This document shows, piece by piece, positions 60,425 through 64,000 of a DNA stretch of 64,000 nt. A program made the position numbers and the translations under genes. Source of the stretch: Micromonospora sp. NBRC 110009 (GTDB taxonomy: Bacteria > Actinomycetota > Actinomycetes > Mycobacteriales > Micromonosporaceae). A model generated the notes under the pieces. That model searched no databases and was not told the DNA's origin. It saw only the letters and a program-made list of their open reading frames with translations. Numbering within the stretch: position 1 is the stretch's first letter; each line of letters starts with the position of its first letter. Where the stretch lies: contig NZ_CP130427.1 in NCBI RefSeq assembly GCF_030518795.1, forward strand, positions 4,154,001 through 4,218,000. Direction: 5' to 3'.

Positions 60425-61540
60425 ATGACACCTCCGCACAACTACCTGGCGGTCATCAAGGTCGTCGGCATCGGTGGCGGCGGCGTCAACGCCGTCAACC
60501 GGATGATCGAGGTTGGGCTCAAGGGCGTCGAGTTCATCGCGATCAACACCGACGCCCAGGCGCTGCTGATGAGTGACGCCGACGTCAAGCTCGACGTCGG
60601 CCGGGAGCTGACCCGGGGGCTGGGCGCCGGTGCCAATCCGGACGTCGGGAAGAACGCCGCCGAGGACCATCGCGACGAGATCGAGGAGGTGCTCAAGGGC
60701 GCCGACATGGTCTTCGTGACCTGCGGCGAGGGCGGCGGCACCGGCACCGGCGGGGCGCCGGTGGTGGCGAACATCGCCCGCAAGCTTGGCGCCCTCACCA
60801 TCGGCGTGGTCACCCGACCGTTCTCCTTCGAGGGCAAGCGCCGCCAGGTGCAGGCGGAGGCCGGCATCGAGGAGCTGCGCAACCAGTGCGACACGCTGAT
60901 CGTGATCCCGAACGACCGGCTGCTCGCGCTCGGCGACCGCAACATCTCCATGATGGACGCGTTCCGCACCGCCGACCAGGTGCTCCTCTCCGGTGTCCAG
61001 GGCATCACCGACCTGATCACCACGCCGGGTCTGATCAACCTGGACTTCGCCGACGTCAAGAGCGTGATGAGCGGCGCGGGCAGCGCGCTGATGGGCATCG
61101 GCAGCGCCCGGGGCGAGAACCGCGCCGTGGAGGCGGCCGAGGCGGCCATCTCCAGCCCGCTGCTGGAGCAGAGCATGGACGGCGCGCGCGGCGTGCTGCT
61201 CTCCATCGCCGGCGGCTCCGACCTGGGCCTGTTCGAGATCAACGACGCCGCGCAGCTGGTCACCGACGCGGCTCACCCGGAGGCCAACATCATCTTCGGT
61301 GCGGTCATCGACGACGCGCTCGGCGACGAGGTCCGGGTGACCGTGATCGCGGCGGGCTTCGACGGGGGCATGCCGGCGTACAAGGCGGCCGATGCGCCCC
61401 GCAAGAGCAACCAGAACCAGCCGGCGCAGCCGAATCCGCCGGTCGCTCCGCCGACCACCATGCCGGCTCCGCAGCAGTCGCCGCGCCGGGTGCTCTTCGA
61501 CGACGTCGACGTGCCCGACTTCCTCAAGAACGGGTCCTGA
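60425..61540 (+). CDS. ftsZ: Cell division GTPase FtsZ
   Basis: Tubulin-like GTPase forming the Z-ring. The 371-aa protein has IKVVGIGGGGVNAVNRMI at the N-terminus, the tubulin signature GEGGGTGTGGAPVVA (about residues 101-115), the synergy loop LINLDFADVKSVMSGAGSALMGIG (about 202-225) and a flexible Pro/Gln-rich linker. The conserved C-terminal peptide DDVDVPDFLKNGS binds SepF and other partners. Own strong promoter upstream. yggS begins only 9 bp after the stop. Confidence 0.98.
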   Translation: MTPPHNYLAVIKVVGIGGGGVNAVNRMIEVGLKGVEFIAINTDAQALLMSDADVKLDVGRELTRGLGAGANPDVGKNAAEDHRDEIEEVLKGADMVFVTCGEGGGTGTGGAPVVANIARKLGALTIGVVTRPFSFEGKRRQVQAEAGIEELRNQCDTLIVIPNDRLLALGDRNISMMDAFRTADQVLLSGVQGITDLITTPGLINLDFADVKSVMSGAGSALMGIGSARGENRAVEAAEAAISSPLLEQSMDGARGVLLSIAGGSDLGLFEINDAAQLVTDAAHPEANIIFGAVIDDALGDEVRVTVIAAGFDGGMPAYKAADAPRKSNQNQPAQPNPPVAPPTTMPAPQQSPRRVLFDDVDVPDFLKNGS

Positions 61541-61549
61541 GCCGCGCCG

Positions 61550-62296
61550 ATGACGGAGACACCAGCCACGGTGCGACCCGACCGTCGCGCCGAGCTCGCG
61601 GCCGGGCTGGCCCGGGTCCGCGCCCGGATCGCGGACGCCTGCGCGGCCGCCGGGCGGGACCGGGGCGAGGTCACCCTGGTCGCGGTGACCAAGACCTACC
61701 CGGCCGGCGACGTGGTGGCCCTCGCCGGGCTCGGCGTGACCGACGTCGGGGAGAACCGGGACCAGGAGGCGGCCCCTAAGGCCGCCGACGTGGCGGCCGC
61801 CGGGGTGACGCCGCGCTGGCACTTCATCGGCCAGCTGCAACGCAACAAGTGCCGTTCGGTGGTCCGGTACGCCGACGTGGTCCAGTCGGTCGACAGCGTC
61901 CGGCTGGCCGGCGCCCTCGACGCCGCCGCGGCGGCCGGCCGGGACCGGCCGCTGGACGTGCTGGTGCAGGTGAGCATCGACGGCGACCCGGCGCGGGGTG
62001 GGGCGCTGCCCGACTCGGCGGACCCGGAACGCGGCCTCGACCCGGTGGCCGAGGCGGTGGCCGGGGCCGGGGCGCTGCGGCTGGCCGGCCTGATGGCGGT
62101 GGCGCCGCTGGGCTGGGCGCCGGAGCGGGCCTTCGCTCGGCTGGCCGAGGTGGCGGAGCGATTCCGCGGCCGGCATCCGGAGGCGACGGTGTTGTCGGCC
62201 GGCATGAGTGGCGATCTGGAAATTGCGATCGGGTACGGCGCGACACATGTCCGCGTCGGCAGCGCGTTGCTCGGAATGCGTCCCACGCTGCGGTAG
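61550..62296 (+). CDS. yggS: YggS/YlmE-type PLP homeostasis protein
   Basis: A 248-aa single-domain TIM-barrel PLP-binding protein. The PLP Lys lies in VTLVAVTKTYPAGDVVAL (about residue 46), followed by GVTDVGENRDQEAAPKA, WHFIGQLQRNKCRSVV and VLVQVSIDGD; the C-terminal phosphate-binding part is LSAGMSGDLEIAIGYGATHVRVGSALLG. The family controls free pyridoxal phosphate. In most actinobacteria ylmD/pgeF separates it from ftsZ; here it follows directly. Confidence 0.94.
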   Translation: MTETPATVRPDRRAELAAGLARVRARIADACAAAGRDRGEVTLVAVTKTYPAGDVVALAGLGVTDVGENRDQEAAPKAADVAAAGVTPRWHFIGQLQRNKCRSVVRYADVVQSVDSVRLAGALDAAAAAGRDRPLDVLVQVSIDGDPARGGALPDSADPERGLDPVAEAVAGAGALRLAGLMAVAPLGWAPERAFARLAEVAERFRGRHPEATVLSAGMSGDLEIAIGYGATHVRVGSALLGMRPTLR

Positions 62297-62492
62297 CCTG
62301 ACTGCGAAAGAAGCAAATTACATCAGTGTTGTTCAGGAACGGCGTTCCCGTAGCCGGGGGCCGTGGCGGGCGGATCGCGAATCGCTCGCCAGGGGATTGC
62401 CGATCCGGTCCGGTGGGCACTTCATGGTCCACTCGTGATCAAGCGACACGGCACGGGGGCGCGTGCCGCACGGCGGACGGAAGGGCGCGGGG

Positions 62493-63188
62493 ATGGGTGC
62501 ACTGCGCAAGGCGGGGGTCTGGCTCGGACTCGTCGAGGAGGATGACGAGCGGGCCTACGACGACGGTGGCTACGACAAGGGTGGCTACCGGGACTCGCGT
62601 TACCGGTCGAGCCGGTACGCGGAGGAGTTCGCCGACGACGAGGACGAGGAGTCCGAGGAGCCGCCGGCGACCCGGGGCCGGGTCGGCGACCGGGGTCGGC
62701 TGAGCGAGCGCGGCGCGAGCCGCGCCGTCGACACCGAGCGGGCCGAGGTCGAGCGTCCGGAGCGGACGGAGCGGTCCAGCGTCCGGTCCATCACCCGGTC
62801 CGGAGCCGGGGAGACCTCCGGGGCGCTGACCTACCACACCCGGGACAACCTCGCCCTCGCGCCGCAGGTGCAGCCGCGGGAGCGGGCGGTGGCCGCCGAG
62901 GACGAGCAGCGCTACCAGATCACCACGCTGCACCCGACCACCTACCGCGAGGCGCGCACCATCGGTGAGCACTTCCGCGACGGGGTGCCGGTGATCATCA
63001 ACCTCACCGAGATGGACGAGGCGGACGCCCGCCGGCTGGTGGACTTCGCCGCCGGGCTCGCGTTCGGGCTGCGCGGTACGATCGAGCGCGTGACCAACCG
63101 GGTGTTCCTGCTCTCACCGGCCAATGTCCAGGTCACCGCGGAGGACAAGGCCAAGATCGCTGAGGGCGGCTTTTTCAGCCTGAGCTAG
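62493..63188 (+). CDS. sepF: Cell division protein SepF
   Basis: Membrane-binding FtsZ anchor of 231 aa. The N-terminal amphipathic helix MGALRKAGVWLGLVEEDDE tethers it to the membrane. A long charged, Tyr/Arg/Asp-rich linker (about 20-135) leads to the SepF domain: YQITTLHPTTYREARTIGEHFRDGVPVIINLTEMDEADARRLVDFAAGLAFGLRGTIERV with TNRVFLLSP after it. ATG at 62493 puts the amphipathic helix at the N-terminus; an ATG at 62463 adds ten residues. The 196-bp gap from yggS holds no gene. Confidence 0.95.
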   Translation: MGALRKAGVWLGLVEEDDERAYDDGGYDKGGYRDSRYRSSRYAEEFADDEDEESEEPPATRGRVGDRGRLSERGASRAVDTERAEVERPERTERSSVRSITRSGAGETSGALTYHTRDNLALAPQVQPRERAVAAEDEQRYQITTLHPTTYREARTIGEHFRDGVPVIINLTEMDEADARRLVDFAAGLAFGLRGTIERVTNRVFLLSPANVQVTAEDKAKIAEGGFFSLS

Positions 63189-63216
63189 CCCGCAAGACCG
63201 AGGGGCGTCGCCTGCC

Positions 63217-63522
63217 GTGTTGTCGATCCTGTTCCAGGTGCTGTACCTGCTGCTGTACCTGTTCCTGCTTGTGCTGTTGGCCCGATTTGTCCTCAGCGCC
63301 GTTCTGGCCTACGGTCGCCGCTGGCAACCGGGGCGCGGAGCGTCGGCCGGACTGGAATTGGTGTGGAGCGTCACTGATCCGCCCCTGCGCGCGTTGAGGC
63401 GTGTGATCCCACCACTGCGAATTGGTAGCGTGAGCGTCGACCTGGCCTCTCTTGTGCTCCTGGTTATCCTGTTCGTGCTGATGGAGTTCGTGTTAGGGCG
63501 CCTGATCTCGGCTTTCGCCTGA
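63217..63522 (+). CDS. yggT: YggT-family membrane protein (YlmG)
   Basis: A 101-aa protein with two hydrophobic hairpin regions (about residues 1-30 and 75-98) and a middle loop LVWSVTDPPLRALRRVIPPLRIGSVSVDLASLVLLV, the YggT signature with its Pro and Arg residues. GTG start at 63217. It lies between sepF and divIVA in all actinobacterial division clusters and may help septal or membrane protein organisation. Role not established. Confidence 0.92.
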   Translation: MLSILFQVLYLLLYLFLLVLLARFVLSAVLAYGRRWQPGRGASAGLELVWSVTDPPLRALRRVIPPLRIGSVSVDLASLVLLVILFVLMEFVLGRLISAFA

Positions 63523-63563
63523 CCAGAGTGCTTTCGCGGCCGCAACTGACCCGAGGAGTTTCG

Positions 63564-64000
63564 ATGCCGCTGACCCCGGCCGACGTTCACAACGTCGCCT
63601 TCAAAAAGCCGCCGATCGGCAAGCGGGGGTATGACGAGGAGGAGGTCGACGCCTTCCTGGACGAGGTCGAGCGCGAGCTCGCCCGTCTGATCGAGGAGAA
63701 CAACGAGCTGCGCGCCCAGGTGGAGCGCGGGGGTCGGGGCGGCGCTCCCGCCGGCCCGGGCGGCGACGCCCGCCTCGCGGCGGAGCTCAACGACGTCAAG
63801 GCCCAGCTCGACCGCGTGCAGCGCGACAAGGCGGCCGCCGACCAGGCGGCCCGCGCCATGCAGGCCGAGCTGGAGCAGGTCCGCGCCCAGGGCGGCCCGG
63901 CCGCCGGCGCGGACGGCGAGCAGCAGGCGCTGCGGGTGCTCATGATGGCCCAGCGCACCGCCGACGACCACGTGTCGGACGCCCGCCGCGAGGCCGACCA
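63564..64000 (+). CDS. divIVA: DivIVA/Wag31 polar growth protein, C-terminus beyond window
   Basis: Coiled-coil protein that marks negatively curved membrane and directs polar or septal wall growth. The conserved N-terminus MPLTPADVHNVAFKKPPIGKRGYDEEEVDAFLDEVERELARLIEENNELR is complete, with the membrane-inserting loop and first coiled coil. A Gly/Ala-rich linker follows, and the second coiled coil begins (LAAELNDVKAQLDRVQRDKAAADQAARAMQAELEQV). The window ends at about residue 146. ATG preceded by GAGGAG. Actinobacterial DivIVA is often phosphorylated by PASTA kinases. Confidence 0.96.
   Translation, partial: MPLTPADVHNVAFKKPPIGKRGYDEEEVDAFLDEVERELARLIEENNELRAQVERGGRGGAPAGPGGDARLAAELNDVKAQLDRVQRDKAAADQAARAMQAELEQVRAQGGPAAGADGEQQALRVLMMAQRTADDHVSDARREAD

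Overview
The window comes from a very high-GC actinomycete, almost certainly a member of the Micromonosporaceae (Micromonospora or Salinispora-like). The reasons are extreme third-position GC, many GTG starts, a mycobacteria-like gene order around pknL and the dcw cluster, a sioxanthin-type carotenoid subcluster, and short palindromic GTTAAGAAGGGGCCC repeats that I associate with this family. From established knowledge of Mycobacterium tuberculosis, the two ends of the window match the pknL / Rv2175c / idsA2 / metF-like block and the mraZ-to-wag31 block. What lies between is mostly accessory.

Layout. 1-6.7 kb: PASTA Ser/Thr kinase (cut by the left edge), its divergent Rv2175c-like DNA-binding partner, a polyprenyl diphosphate synthase with an upstream XRE-type regulator, metF, and a CDP-alcohol phosphotransferase. 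6.7-8.05 kb: an intact IS30-family element bracketed by two palindromic repeats. 8.05-13.3 kb: a six-gene, 4-bp-overlapping minus-strand operon for carotenoid end-group modification (CrtD-like desaturase, CruG-like glycosyltransferase, CruF-like hydratase, GNAT, CrtA-like monooxygenase, YbaK-like deacylase). 13.4-16.9 kb: a large secreted sugar dehydrogenase with PKD and four PA14 domains. 17.0-19.0 kb: a TetR / FAD-monooxygenase divergent pair. 19.0-21.8 kb: ApbE, FMN-binding protein and ferric-reductase-like flavocytochrome. 21.9-29.0 kb: a LexA-boxed mutasome locus (HEPN protein, ImuA', ImuB, DnaE2) with a structured leader. 29.0-33.9 kb: TSUP permease, a 58-aa protein, methyltransferase, phosphodiesterase-like protein, DinB and a DUF3040 protein. 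34.1-38.9 kb: moxR / DUF58 / transglutaminase operon. 39.2-42.2 kb: leuS behind a candidate leucine leader-peptide attenuator. 42.7-46.1 kb: murT-gatD followed by a TVP38-family protein and a small phosphotransferase. 46.2 kb to the right edge: the division and cell-wall cluster mraZ, rsmH, ftsL-like, pbpB, murE, murF, mraY, ftsW, murG, murC, ftsQ, ftsZ, yggS, sepF, yggT, divIVA (cut by the edge).

The right half is one functional programme: lipid II synthesis (murE, murF, mraY, murG, murC), amidation of lipid II (murT/gatD), septal synthesis (ftsW, pbpB, ftsQ, ftsL-like) and ring and pole assembly (ftsZ, sepF, divIVA). The PASTA kinase at the far left belongs to the family that senses cell-wall fragments. 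Two expected genes are missing. murD is absent between mraY and ftsW, where a terminator hairpin stands instead. The ylmD/pgeF gene is absent between ftsZ and yggS.

The most interesting signals are the leuS leader peptide and terminator, two opposed arrays of 10-bp-spaced MraZ-type boxes, the structured leader of the SOS mutasome, and the split dcw cluster. Many starts lie only 6-8 nt after a TANNNT -10 hexamer, which points to frequent leaderless transcription.
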